Below are positions 17,363-26,585 of a DNA stretch of 64,000 bases, one piece after another. Each line of letters starts with the position of its first letter. Within the stretch, counting starts at the first letter, position 1. Below the pieces are notes generated by a model. That model was not told the DNA's origin and made no database searches. It saw nothing but the letters and a program-made list of their open reading frames with translations. Source of the stretch: Mycobacterium sp. ELW1 (lineage in GTDB: Bacteria > Actinomycetota > Actinomycetes > Mycobacteriales > Mycobacteriaceae); NCBI RefSeq assembly GCF_008329905.1, contig NZ_CP032155.1, positions 5,642,001 through 5,706,000 on the forward strand, read 5' to 3'. The position numbers and the translations under genes were made by a program.

Positions 17363-18273
17363 CTCGTCAGAAACTCGACGGCGGCAGCATTGAACGCCTC
17401 AGGGTCCTCGAAATGTGGCCAATGCCGTACCGACGCCATCTCGAACACCTCGGAGTTGGGAATCAGGTCCGCGATGGTTCGCGCGGTGTCCTGGTACACG
17501 CCGTGGTCCTTACCGGAGGCCACGATCATCACCGGCGCGGTGATCCCGCGCCAATCGTCGTCGGGAATCAAGTTGCGTTCGCGCACCTTCTCGTCCTGCA
17601 GAATCAACAGCCGGTCGATGGTGTTACGGGTGTCCTCGCGTCGGTACACCGCCTGCCGGAGACCAATCAAATCGGGCAAGCGATTGGCCTCGTCCGCGAT
17701 GAGATGCTCGAAGACCGCATGCAATGACTCCCACGTCGGCTCATTGACCGCCTTCGTTCGTTCCGCGCGGATGCGCGCCATGTTCGACGCCGAGGCCTCC
17801 CGTCCGGCCGGCGACATCAGGATCACCCGGTCAACGCGGTCGGGGTGACCAACGGACATCGCCGAGGCGACAAACGCTCCCAGCGACATGGCGACGAAAT
17901 TGGCCGATGTCATGCCGAAGTGGTCCATCACCCCCACCACATGCTCGACGTAGACAGCGATTTCGTAGTCGTAGTCCGGCTTGTCGGAGAACCCGTTTCC
18001 GACCATGTCGATGGCCACGCAATGAAAATGCGTGGACAGCGCGGCGAGGTTCGGCGCGAAAGTCTCCCAGTGACCACCGGTGCCGTGCAGAAGGATGACG
18101 TGCGGTTTATCCGGGCTCCCCGCCTCCGCGTAGCGGGTGCGGACGGCGGTCCCGTTGACCGGTACGTCGATAAACCCCTGGCGGAACTCGAGCTCCTTGA
18201 GGTACAGCCAGATGCTGCGGTAGTTCGACGTATCGATCACGGCCTCTGTGTGTGGTGCCTCTGCGTGGGTCAT
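17359..18273 (-). CDS. Alpha/beta hydrolase, meta-cleavage product hydrolase type
   Basis: A 304-residue alpha/beta hydrolase with HGTGG oxyanion loop (63-67), nucleophile Ser130 in AMSLGAF, acid Asp256 in SGKDHG and base His284 in RHWPHFEDP. Context with hydratase and aldolase identifies it as the C-C hydrolase that cleaves a ring-opened 2-hydroxy-6-oxodienoate, comparable to BphD or HsaD. It is the first gene of the minus operon, with a TGACA-N4-TGTCA repeat 24 bp upstream of its ATG. No ring-cleaving dioxygenase is adjacent. Confidence 0.87.
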   Translation of the reverse strand: MTHAEAPHTEAVIDTSNYRSIWLYLKELEFRQGFIDVPVNGTAVRTRYAEAGSPDKPHVILLHGTGGHWETFAPNLAALSTHFHCVAIDMVGNGFSDKPDYDYEIAVYVEHVVGVMDHFGMTSANFVAMSLGAFVASAMSVGHPDRVDRVILMSPAGREASASNMARIRAERTKAVNEPTWESLHAVFEHLIADEANRLPDLIGLRQAVYRREDTRNTIDRLLILQDEKVRERNLIPDDDWRGITAPVMIVASGKDHGVYQDTARTIADLIPNSEVFEMASVRHWPHFEDPEAFNAAAVEFLTR

Positions 18274-18296
18274 TTACCGTCCTCATCCCGTTCTTC

Positions 18297-18310
18297 TGAC
18301 AATACTGTCA
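18297..18310. promoter_or_regulatory. Operator-like inverted repeat TGACA-N4-TGTCA
   Basis: Perfect repeat in the 196-bp divergent gap between the meta-cleavage operon (start 18273) and the 13-gene plus operon (start 18470). A half site TTCTGACA is also present at about 18436. Same design as 15750 and 52632. Confidence 0.65.
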
Positions 18311-18469
18311 ACTTTCTACGACGCCGCCCCATGCATCATCTCATGCTCGCACAATCGTCATGTTCGCACGTAAAGACGGGCAAATGGAACAGTCGGGATT
18401 CCTACAGTTCCAACCACCGTGCTGCAGATGTTGATTGATTCTGACAGTCGTATGCGGTAAAACGGGGGA

Positions 18470-18715
18470 GTGGACAATCCGGCCGGACGCCGCGTGCTCG
18501 CCGAACTCGTCAACGAGTTCGCGGCGGTGCGGCTCTCGTTGGATGTCAGCGGCAACGGCCCCCGCCTGCTCATCGAAAACCTCGACGGCGGCACACAGGT
18601 GTTCCTATGTCCCCTCGAATTGGCGAGTTTCACTCTTGCCACCCCCGAAGACCGCGAGGACTGGCTGCGAGTGGGCAACTATCGCGGCGAGCGCCGGCCA
18701 CGGGAGCAATCGTGA
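18470..18715 (+). CDS. Small orphan protein heading the 13-gene operon
   Basis: An 81-residue soluble protein starting at GTG 18470 after a GGGGGA stretch. It looks like a small beta-rich domain: VRLSLDVSGNGPRLLIENLD, then QVFLCPLELASFTL and a basic tail. I do not recognise the family. Its TGA overlaps the GTG of the thiolase gene, so it is coupled to the thiolase-DUF35-Rieske series and may be a subunit or stabiliser of that complex. Not a membrane or secreted protein. Confidence 0.65.
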   Translation: MDNPAGRRVLAELVNEFAAVRLSLDVSGNGPRLLIENLDGGTQVFLCPLELASFTLATPEDREDWLRVGNYRGERRPREQS

Positions 18716-19865
18716 GCATCTCCGCGGTCGACCTCGTCGGGCTCGGCATGACCGCGATGTCGCTCCAGCCTGGCGCGACGCCGCTACAACTGGCCACTGA
18801 AGCCACGACCGCGGCACTGGCCGACGCCGGCATCGACCGGGCTGATGTCGACGGGCTGCTGGTCGGTTCGTCGCAGGGCGTGCGCCCCGATCGCCTCGGA
18901 GTCGGGTTCGCCGCATCGGGCGGCTTTGCGGATCTGCGCCTACTGGAACACGTCGAGATCAAGGGCGCCACGACCATCGCCATGATCCAGCGAGCACGCC
19001 ATGCGATCGCGGCCGGCGAAGCGACGACCGTACTGTGCGTGTTCGCCGACGCCCCATTGGTTGCCGGCCGCGGCGCCGGCTCGACCTACGCACAGAGCGG
19101 CGGCAACGCCGGTGTGCGTGGACTGGAGCGGTCCTCGGGCCTGCTCGGTTCCGTTCCGACCTACGCTCTTTTGGCTCAACGGTGGTTACACGTCACCGGT
19201 ACGAGCGCCGACGCGTTACGTTCGGTGGCCACCACGGCACGGGGCTGGGCGCGCGGCAATCCCGTTGCGGTGAACCGCGAACCGCTCGATGAGGACGGTT
19301 ACGACGCCAGCCCGATGATCGCCGAGCCGCTGCGCCTGCTGGATTGCGCCCGCCCCGTAAACGGGGCGGTGGCTGTGGTACTCACGGGACTGCAGTCCGT
19401 TGGCAGCCAACGGCTCAGCGTGCGCGGAACGGGCCGGGACCATCCTGTACGGCGACGCCGCGCCGGTACCGAGTCGTGGTTTGGCGGCGGTCGCCGAGCT
19501 GTCGACGACGCGCTTTCGCAGGCCGGTATGACACGATCCGACATCGACGTCGCCGAACTCTACGACCCGTTTTCCATCGTGACTCTGGTGCTACTCGACG
19601 AATACGGACTGACAGGTCAGCAGCCGGTGGGCGATTTCGTCCGCGAGGGGCAGACCGGGCCCGGCGGCACGCTGCCGACCAACACCGGGGCGGCCAGCTT
19701 TCAGGGTTCTACCTCCAGGGCATGACTCCGCTCGCCGAAGCCGTAATTCAGCTACGTGGAACCGGCGGACAACGTCAGGTTGCTGGTGCCTCAGTGGCGC
19801 TCGTTGGCGGCATCGGCGGCCGCCTGGATCACCATGCCGCGCTGGTGCTGGAGCGGACCGCATGA
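18712..19865 (+). CDS. Thiolase-like lipid-transfer protein (Ltp type), frame broken near the end
   Basis: Reconstructed as about 384 residues: VSISAVDLVGLGMTAM, AVNREPLDEDGYDASPMIAEP, SDIDVAELYDPFSI, then GGQLSGFYLQGMTPLAEAV in the next frame. The break falls in the G-run 19687-19690, where one added base gives the expected NTGGGQLSG. The nucleophile site (HVEIKGATTIAMIQ) has no cysteine, so retro-aldol or another C-C cleavage is more likely than thiolysis. The stop overlaps the DUF35 start (ATGA), the same thiolase-DUF35 pairing as at 4001-5634. Confidence 0.8.
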
Positions 19866-20302
19866 ACGCCACCGCAGTACAGGACTGGTTGCTGGACGCG
19901 ATGCTGGCCCCATCGGTCGAGGGTGACCCGTTGGCACCGCTGTACCTAGCGGCGGTGCGCAACGACCTCGCGCTGCCGTTCTGTTCGGGTTGCGCGCGGC
20001 CACTCGAGCTCGATCAGGACGTCTGCGACCACTGCGCAAGCACGGAGAGGGTCTGGCGCACAGTCGAACCCCGCGGCGTCGTCCATGCTGCGACGCTGAT
20101 GTACCGGCGCGAACCGGGCCTGGTGCACGCCACGGCGCCCTACCCGATCGTCGACGTCGAGATGGACAGCGGGCACCGCCTGCTGATGACGACCACGCAG
20201 CCCGCGGACAGCGCGCCGACAATCGGCTGGCGCGTGCACACCGGCTTCCGTCGCCTCGGCGACGTCGCGATACCAGCCATCGACACCATGGAGGACCCGT
20301 GA
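19862..20302 (+). CDS. DUF35 OB-fold protein with zinc ribbon
   Basis: A 146-residue DUF35 protein with the four ribbon cysteines in FCSGCARPLEL and VCDHCAS, followed by the OB fold (RGVVHAATLMYRRE, APYPIVDVEMDSGHRLL). It should bind acyl-CoA and form a complex with the preceding thiolase-like protein, whose gene it overlaps by 4 bp. It also overlaps the Rieske alpha gene by 4 bp. Confidence 0.87.
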   Translation: MNATAVQDWLLDAMLAPSVEGDPLAPLYLAAVRNDLALPFCSGCARPLELDQDVCDHCASTERVWRTVEPRGVVHAATLMYRREPGLVHATAPYPIVDVEMDSGHRLLMTTTQPADSAPTIGWRVHTGFRRLGDVAIPAIDTMEDP

Positions 20303-21594
20303 CGACTGTGGAATCTGCTTCTGCCATCGACGAATTCGACGTCACAAGCATCGTCCGTAGCGACCGCGTACACGGGTCGGTGTACACCTCGGCAGATATC
20401 TTCCGCCGTGAGATGGACACCATCTTCAAGACCGGCTGGGTCTACGTGGCGCACGAGAGTGAAGTCACCGAGCCGGGCGACTATCTCACCCGGATGATCG
20501 GCCACGACCCAGTCGTGGTGGTCCGCGGCAAGGATGGTGTGCTGCGCGTGGTGTTGAACCGCTGCACACATCGCGCCAACAAGCTGTGCAACGCCGAGAA
20601 GGGCAATGCCAACTCGTTTCGGTGCCCCTACCACGGTTGGACGTTCAGCAATACCGGTGCGCTGCAGGGCATTCCGATGCGCGAAGGGTACGGGGAGTCG
20701 TTCAACGCGGTGCGCGCCGAGCTCGGGCTTGCCGAGGCCCCCCGGGTTGACAGCTACGGCGGCTTCGTCTTCGCTTCGCTGGCGCCAGATGGCATCTCAC
20801 TGCTCGAACACCTCGGCAATGCGACGCGGGCCATCGACCGGCTGCTCAACCTGTCGCCCACCCGCAGGATCGATCTCCGGGCCAACTGGATGAAACACCT
20901 GCACCATGCGAACTGGAAGATGGTGGTGGAGAACAACGTCGACGGTTACCACGCGTTGTTCACGCACGCATCGGTCTACGACGCGATCAAGCCCGCGAAG
21001 GTGTCGCATGTCCCGACCAAGGTCGACGTGCTTGTCCGTGACCTGGGCAACGGCCATTCGGAGATCGACTACACCGACGAATACCGCAAGCTGGACGAGG
21101 AATTCGTGTGGTACGGCCGGATCCCGCGGGCGAAGCTCGACGGCTACGCAGACGCACTGGAAGAGGCATACGGAGCGGAGCAGACACATGACGCTTTGGT
21201 CGTCGGTCCGCCGCACACACTGATCTGGCCCAACCTGTTCCTGGCCGAGATGAATGTCATGTTCGTCGAGCCGCAGGCCCCGGACCGCACCATCGCCTAC
21301 ACCACCGCTGTCCTGATACCGGGCCAGGATGCACTGAACGAGCGCACGCTGCGGCGTTCCGAGGGAGCGATGGGACCCGCGGGATTCCTCATCGCCGATG
21401 ATGGCGAGATCGGCATGCGCAACCAGGCGGGGCTGGCTGCCGAGCTGCCGGAATGGTTGGTGTTGGCCCGCGGCGTGGACAGCGATATCGACGACACAAC
21501 AGGAATCATCAACCGGGACAAGAGCGCCGAGACACCACAGCGGGGGTTCTACGCGCAGTGGGCGGCAGTGGTCGGCGGAGGGGCGCGGGCATGA
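20299..21594 (+). CDS. Rieske aromatic-ring-hydroxylating dioxygenase, alpha subunit
   Basis: A 431-residue oxygenase component. The Rieske cluster ligands are Cys89/His91 (NRCTHRAN) and Cys109/His112 (FRCPYHGW), and the mononuclear iron site is NNVDGYHALFTH with His218, His223 and the bridging Asp215. It would add O2 to an aromatic ring to give a cis-diol, or hydroxylate one position. GTG 20299 overlaps the DUF35 stop, and the next gene is its beta subunit. No ferredoxin or reductase is adjacent; those at 54303 and 54494 could serve it. Confidence 0.93.
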   Translation: MTTVESASAIDEFDVTSIVRSDRVHGSVYTSADIFRREMDTIFKTGWVYVAHESEVTEPGDYLTRMIGHDPVVVVRGKDGVLRVVLNRCTHRANKLCNAEKGNANSFRCPYHGWTFSNTGALQGIPMREGYGESFNAVRAELGLAEAPRVDSYGGFVFASLAPDGISLLEHLGNATRAIDRLLNLSPTRRIDLRANWMKHLHHANWKMVVENNVDGYHALFTHASVYDAIKPAKVSHVPTKVDVLVRDLGNGHSEIDYTDEYRKLDEEFVWYGRIPRAKLDGYADALEEAYGAEQTHDALVVGPPHTLIWPNLFLAEMNVMFVEPQAPDRTIAYTTAVLIPGQDALNERTLRRSEGAMGPAGFLIADDGEIGMRNQAGLAAELPEWLVLARGVDSDIDDTTGIINRDKSAETPQRGFYAQWAAVVGGGARA

Positions 21595-22103
21595 CCGTCA
21601 ACTCTGAACTCCAGGCACGGCCTACCTTGCGACCTCTGCCGGACGCTGAGGTCCTCTCGTTCCTCTACCTGGAAGCCCGTCTGGCGGACGAAGGTCGTTA
21701 CTCGGAGTGGGAGTCACTATGGGACAACGGCGATTCGGTGGTCTATCGCGTTCCCATGCATCCCGACGACGACCCGCGGACCACCTTGGCCTACATCAAC
21801 GACAACCGGCGACGGATCACCAGCAGGGTGGCTCAGCTCAACACCGGTAACCGGCACTCTCAAACCCCGCCGTCGGTGATGCGCCGCATACTGTCCAACA
21901 GCGAGGTGGTGGCGCAAGACACCGACACCGTCACTGTCGAGTCCAACTTCGCGCTCTTCGAATACCGTCTGCGACAACGCACATGGGCGGGCCGGGTGTC
22001 TCACACAGTTCGCCGTACGCCGGACGGACCCCGGCTGGTCCGCAAAATCGTGAACCTGATCGACTCCAGCGGGCCCGTCGACACCCTCGCATTCCTGATA
22101 TGA
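21591..22103 (+). CDS. Ring-hydroxylating dioxygenase, beta subunit
   Basis: A 170-residue NTF2-fold small subunit: EVLSFLYLEARLADEGRYSE at the N-terminus, a middle RRRITSRVAQLNTGNRHSQ and the C-terminal strand RLVRKIVNLIDSSG. Beta subunits stabilise the alpha3beta3 oxygenase and help shape the substrate pocket. The ATG overlaps the alpha-subunit stop by 4 bp, so equal production is expected. Confidence 0.92.
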   Translation: MTVNSELQARPTLRPLPDAEVLSFLYLEARLADEGRYSEWESLWDNGDSVVYRVPMHPDDDPRTTLAYINDNRRRITSRVAQLNTGNRHSQTPPSVMRRILSNSEVVAQDTDTVTVESNFALFEYRLRQRTWAGRVSHTVRRTPDGPRLVRKIVNLIDSSGPVDTLAFLI

Positions 22104-22117
22104 AAGCGGCCTGACTG

Positions 22118-23692
22118 ATGCTCATCGGCGACATCGCCTCCAACAACGCGCGCCGCTACCCCAACAAGCGCGCCCTGGTCGACGGAGACCGCGAGCTCAC
22201 CTGGTCCCAGGTCGACCAGCGAGCGCGGCGGTTGGCCGGTTTCCTGTCCGGACATGGACTGAAGCCCGGCGACCGGGTCATGGTGATCGCCCGCAACTGC
22301 ATCGAATGGCCCGAGATCTCGTTCGGTCTGGCCAAGGCCGGGCTGATCGCCGTACCGGTGAACATCCGATTGGCCCCCGACGAAGTGGCCCACGTCCGCG
22401 ACGACTGCGGAGCACGCGCGGTAATCGTCCACGCCGATCATCGCGAGAAGTTCTCCGGCGAACTGTGCGATCTGGAGTTGGTACTGACGATCGGTCCCGA
22501 GTACGAATTGGCGTTGACCGCATCGGATGTCGAGGCAGCACAGGCCGACGTCTCCCCCGACGATGTCGCGGTGATCCTCTACACCAGCGGGACCACAGGT
22601 CGCGCCAAGGGCGTCATGCACACCCACCGTGCCCTGCTGTACCAGGCTGCGGACACCAACCTGGTCACCGAGGCCAACCGCTCCGACGTCATGCTGGCCA
22701 CCACGCCGTTCTTCACGGCGGGCGGCATGGTGCGCACGGTGTCGTGGCTGTACCTCGGTCAGACCATGGTGATCCACCAGCGGTTCGACCCGCAAGCGGT
22801 GATCGACGAAATCGAACGCAGCGCGATCACCTTCACGACGTTCATCCCGACGATGTTGCACCGGACCCTCGCCATCCTGGAAGAGGGTCCGCCACGGGAC
22901 ATGTCGAGCCTGCGGCGAATCTCCTACGGCTCAGCGCCGGTCCCGCCGGGTCTGGCCCGCAAGGCGATGGACCTGCTCGGCTGCGACCTGCAGCAGCGTT
23001 ACGGTCTTACCGAATGCGGAGGACAGGCAACCATTCTCACGCCGCAGGACCATCGCGACATCGTCGCGGGCCGAACGTCGATCGGGACGTCGTGCGGGCG
23101 GGAGACACCGATGTGCGCCATCCGCATCGTCGACGTGGACGGCAACGACACTGCTGTTGGAGAGGTCGGCGAAATTACCATTGTGAGCCCGGCCAACTCG
23201 ATCGGATACTGGAATCTGCCGGAGCAGACCGCCGAGACCTTCCGCCCCGACGGCTTGCGCAGCGGTGACCTTGGCTTCCTGGACGAAGACGGCTACCTAC
23301 ACATCACCGGCCGCCGAACCGATCTCATCATTTCCGGTGGGTTCAACATCTATCCCGCCGAGATCGAACGGGTCATCGCGGGCCACACAGGCGTGGACAT
23401 GGTGGCGGTTGTTGGCGTGCCGGACCCCGAATGGGGTGAGACACCGGTCGCCGTCGTGATCCCGAAGTCCCACGTCAGCGACCGGGACGCCCTGACCGCT
23501 GAGCTGGTGACTCTGTGCCGCACGGAGTTGGCCGGCTACAAACAACCCAGAAGCTTCGTCTACCAAAGCGAGTTCCCGCTGGGTCCCGCGGGCAAGATCC
23601 TCAAGCGCGAGATAGCTAACCAGGTGAACCAGGTAGTGGGCGCGAGTGCAAAGATGCCGGTATCGACCGCATCGAATGAGGAGCACCCATGA
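22118..23692 (+). CDS. Acyl-CoA synthetase (AMP-forming)
   Basis: A 524-residue adenylate-forming ligase with P-loop LYTSGTTGRAKGV, A5 motif QQRYGLTECGGQ, A7 motif LRSGDLGFLDEDGY, hinge GRRTDLIISGGFNI and A10 lysine in GPAGKILKREI. It converts a carboxylic acid to the CoA ester, probably one exposed after ring attack, feeding the enoyl-CoA hydratase whose gene overlaps it by 4 bp. The last 30 residues are a poorly conserved tail. Confidence 0.92.
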   Translation: MLIGDIASNNARRYPNKRALVDGDRELTWSQVDQRARRLAGFLSGHGLKPGDRVMVIARNCIEWPEISFGLAKAGLIAVPVNIRLAPDEVAHVRDDCGARAVIVHADHREKFSGELCDLELVLTIGPEYELALTASDVEAAQADVSPDDVAVILYTSGTTGRAKGVMHTHRALLYQAADTNLVTEANRSDVMLATTPFFTAGGMVRTVSWLYLGQTMVIHQRFDPQAVIDEIERSAITFTTFIPTMLHRTLAILEEGPPRDMSSLRRISYGSAPVPPGLARKAMDLLGCDLQQRYGLTECGGQATILTPQDHRDIVAGRTSIGTSCGRETPMCAIRIVDVDGNDTAVGEVGEITIVSPANSIGYWNLPEQTAETFRPDGLRSGDLGFLDEDGYLHITGRRTDLIISGGFNIYPAEIERVIAGHTGVDMVAVVGVPDPEWGETPVAVVIPKSHVSDRDALTAELVTLCRTELAGYKQPRSFVYQSEFPLGPAGKILKREIANQVNQVVGASAKMPVSTASNEEHP

Positions 23693-24471
23693 CCGAACAG
23701 CTGGACCTGGCCACCATCGAGTTCCTCGTCACCGATCATGTCGCGACGGTCGCGCTGAATCGGCCTGAGCGGCTGAACAGCTTCACCGAGCAGATGGCCG
23801 ACGAGCTCGCCACCGTGTGGGCTCGCATCCGCGAAGATGATGACATCCGCGCGGCGGTGCTGTGCGCCAACGGCGAGCGGGCGTTCTGCACCGGCATCGA
23901 CGTTACCGAGGGCACGTGGTGGAAGCACAAGCCCATCTTCAATCAAGAAGATCCCGGCGTACTCCTTGGACCGAAGGCCCACAAGGTGTGGAAGCCGGTG
24001 ATCGCCGCGCTACACGGCATCGTGGCCGGCGGCGCGATGTACTTCGTCAACGAATGTGACTTCTCGATCTGCAGTGCAAACGCCACGTTCTTCGACCCAC
24101 ATCCCAACGCGGGGATCGTCTCGGCACTGGAACCCATGGGGATGCTGGCGCTCGGCCTCCCGTACGGAGAAGTCATGCGCTGGGCGCTGCTCGGCAGTGA
24201 AGAGCGAATGACGGCGCAGACCGCACTGCGGGTCGGTCTCGTCACCGAGATCGTGCCCGACGACCAACTGCGCACGCGTGCACTCGAATTGGCCGGCGAG
24301 ATCGCCGCTCGTCGGCCCAACGGCATTCAGGGCACGGTGCGCGCCATGTGGGAGGCGCGCGATTTGCCTCCCACCGTGGCCGCCCGGCACGGCAAGTTCT
24401 ACACGGACCTGGGCAATGCCGGCGCCACTCCAGACTCGCTCAACAACAACAAGAAACCGCGAACTCGATGA
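23689..24471 (+). CDS. Enoyl-CoA hydratase/isomerase family protein
   Basis: A 260-residue crotonase-fold enzyme: VATVALNRPERLNSF, oxyanion-hole loop ERAFCTGIDVTEG and the second loop HGIVAGGAMYFVNECDF. Crotonases hydrate enoyl-CoA, isomerise, or cleave C-C bonds; the usual hydratase glutamates are not plainly present (FDPHPNAGIVSALE), so the exact reaction is open. The gene is coupled to the synthetase upstream and followed by an aldehyde dehydrogenase. Confidence 0.87.
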   Translation: MTEQLDLATIEFLVTDHVATVALNRPERLNSFTEQMADELATVWARIREDDDIRAAVLCANGERAFCTGIDVTEGTWWKHKPIFNQEDPGVLLGPKAHKVWKPVIAALHGIVAGGAMYFVNECDFSICSANATFFDPHPNAGIVSALEPMGMLALGLPYGEVMRWALLGSEERMTAQTALRVGLVTEIVPDDQLRTRALELAGEIAARRPNGIQGTVRAMWEARDLPPTVAARHGKFYTDLGNAGATPDSLNNNKKPRTR

Positions 24472-24481
24472 GGTGCGCGCC

Positions 24482-25972
24482 ATGACCGACACAACCACCG
24501 AACGGCTGGTCGAGTTCGAGCTGCTGATCGCCGGTCAGACGTGTTGCGCGGCCTCAGGTTCGACCTACGACAGCGTCGATCCGTTCACTGGCCGACCATG
24601 GGCTCGGGTTCCTGACGGAGACGCCACCGATGTGGACCGCGCAGTGGCCGCCGCGCGCAGCGCACTGAACGGCCCGTGGGGTGAACTCACCGCCACCGCC
24701 CGCGGAAAGCTGCTGTGGCGCCTGGGCGAGCTCATCGCCCGGGACGCGGAGCAACTGGCCGAACTCGAAGTCCGCGACGGCGGCAAGCTGGTCCGCGAAA
24801 TGGTCGGCCAGATGAAGGCACTACCGGACTACTACTTCTACTACGCCGGACTGGCGGACAAGCTCCAAGGCGAAGTCGTCCCGGTCGACAAACCCAATTT
24901 CTTCGTCTACACCCGACACGAGCCGGTCGGCGTCGTCGGTGCGATCACGCCGTGGAACTCGCCGCTCCTGTTGCTCACCTGGAAGCTCGCTGCCGGACTG
25001 GCCGCCGGGTGCACGTTCGTCATCAAGCCCAGCGATCACACCCCGACCTCGACACTGGCGTTCGCGAAGTTGTTCGCCGAAGCGGGATTTCCCCCGGGTG
25101 TCGTCAATGTCGTCACCGGATGGGGCCCGGCAACCGGTGCGGCACTGGCCGCACACCCCGGCGTCGACAAGATCGCGTTCACCGGATCGACGGCCACCGG
25201 GATCCACGTCGGCAAGGCCGCGATCGAGCACATGACCCGGTTCTCGCTCGAACTCGGAGGTAAGTCAGCACAGGTCGTGTTCTCCGACGCCGACCTCGAT
25301 GCGGCGGCCAACGGCGTGATCGCCGGTGTATTCGCCGCCACCGGACAGACCTGCCTCGCAGGCTCGCGGCTCCTGGTCCACGAAAGCGTCGCCGACGCGC
25401 TGGTCGAAAAGATCGTCGCGCGGGCGGCCACCATCAAACTCGGCGACCCGAAGGATCCGACCACCGAGATGGGCCCGGTGTCCAATCAGCCGCAGTACGA
25501 TAAAGTGTTGTCGCATTTCGCCTCTGCCCGCGAGGAGGGCGCGACCGTGGCCTTCGGCGGTGAGCCGGTCGATGAGCTCGGCGGATTCTTCGTCAAACCG
25601 ACGGTGCTCACCGGGGTCAACCGCGCCATGCGGGCCGTCGCCGAGGAGGTCTTCGGGCCGGTGCTTGCGGTGATGACCTTCACCGACGAGGACGAGGCCG
25701 TCAGCACCGCCAATGACACCGAATTCGGGCTGGCCGCAGGCGTCTGGACCAAGGACGTCCACCGTGCGCACCGGGTGGCGGCCAGGCTGCGGGCCGGCAC
25801 GGTGTGGGTGAACGCCTATCGCGTTGTCGCGCCTCATGTTCCGTTCGGCGGGGTCGGCTACAGCGGCATCGGCCGGGAGAACGGCATCGACGCCATCAAG
25901 GACTTCACCGAGACCAAGGCGGTGTGGGTGGAACTCACCGGAGCCACCCGCGACCCCTTCACCCTCGGCTGA
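24482..25972 (+). CDS. NAD(P)-dependent aldehyde dehydrogenase
   Basis: A 496-residue ALDH. TPWNSPLLLLTWKLA includes the catalytic Asn, FTGSTATG the coenzyme loop, LELGGKSAQVVF the general-base Glu and GQTCLAGSRLL the nucleophilic Cys. It oxidises an aldehyde to the acid, perhaps the one released by the HpaI-type aldolase or by a retro-aldol thiolase/DUF35 step. The ATG at 24482 is preferred over a longer frame overlapping the hydratase. Confidence 0.93.
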   Translation: MTDTTTERLVEFELLIAGQTCCAASGSTYDSVDPFTGRPWARVPDGDATDVDRAVAAARSALNGPWGELTATARGKLLWRLGELIARDAEQLAELEVRDGGKLVREMVGQMKALPDYYFYYAGLADKLQGEVVPVDKPNFFVYTRHEPVGVVGAITPWNSPLLLLTWKLAAGLAAGCTFVIKPSDHTPTSTLAFAKLFAEAGFPPGVVNVVTGWGPATGAALAAHPGVDKIAFTGSTATGIHVGKAAIEHMTRFSLELGGKSAQVVFSDADLDAAANGVIAGVFAATGQTCLAGSRLLVHESVADALVEKIVARAATIKLGDPKDPTTEMGPVSNQPQYDKVLSHFASAREEGATVAFGGEPVDELGGFFVKPTVLTGVNRAMRAVAEEVFGPVLAVMTFTDEDEAVSTANDTEFGLAAGVWTKDVHRAHRVAARLRAGTVWVNAYRVVAPHVPFGGVGYSGIGRENGIDAIKDFTETKAVWVELTGATRDPFTLG

Positions 25973-25994
25973 TTCGCACACCCAAGGAGAGAAT

Positions 25995-26585
25995 ATGACG
26001 ATCGACCTCGAGGCTGCCGACAAAGTACTGGCCGGACTGCGGCCGTTCCCGGTGGCGGTCACCACCATCGACGGCGGCTTCTCCAACGGCCTGATGTCGC
26101 TGTCGGCCGGCTCGGCCAGCATCGTGCCCGAGCTACCCCGTGCGACCGTCAGCCTGACCAAGTACAACAAGACCCACGACATGCTGGTCAACTCTGGGAT
26201 CTTCGTCATGCACATGCTCTCCGCCGGCCCTGACGAGATCGACGCCTCGATGGACATCTTGATGACCCTGGGCGGCAGCTCGGGCCGCGACGGCGACAAG
26301 ATCTCCCGACTGCGCACCAAGCCGGGCGTCACCGGCGCGCCGATTCTGCTTGACGCCCACAGCTACGTGGAATGTCGGGTCACCGGTTCACTGGACAACG
26401 ACGAGAACACCATCTTCGTCGGCGACGTCGTGGCGGCCGAGGTGTTCAGCTCCGCGCAACGGCTACGCATCGGCGAGGCCTGGGGCAAGCTGCCGCACGG
26501 CTGGATCGAACAGTACGAGGCAAATCACGAGCCGCAGCTGCAGAGCGCACGCGACCTGCGGGCGGCCGCAGCTGCGCGCGCCTAG
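25995..26585 (+). CDS. Flavin reductase-like FMN-binding split-barrel protein
   Basis: A 196-residue protein with the flavin reductase fold: FPVAVTTIDGGFSNGLMSLSAG and LPRATVSLTKYNKTHDMLVNSG, then SYVECRVTGSL. Relatives supply reduced flavin to two-component monooxygenases such as HpaB or HsaA, but no such monooxygenase is adjacent; the next gene is a true acyl-CoA dehydrogenase by sequence. AAGGAGAG precedes the ATG, and the TAG stop shares a base with the next GTG. Confidence 0.83.
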   Translation: MTIDLEAADKVLAGLRPFPVAVTTIDGGFSNGLMSLSAGSASIVPELPRATVSLTKYNKTHDMLVNSGIFVMHMLSAGPDEIDASMDILMTLGGSSGRDGDKISRLRTKPGVTGAPILLDAHSYVECRVTGSLDNDENTIFVGDVVAAEVFSSAQRLRIGEAWGKLPHGWIEQYEANHEPQLQSARDLRAAAAARA

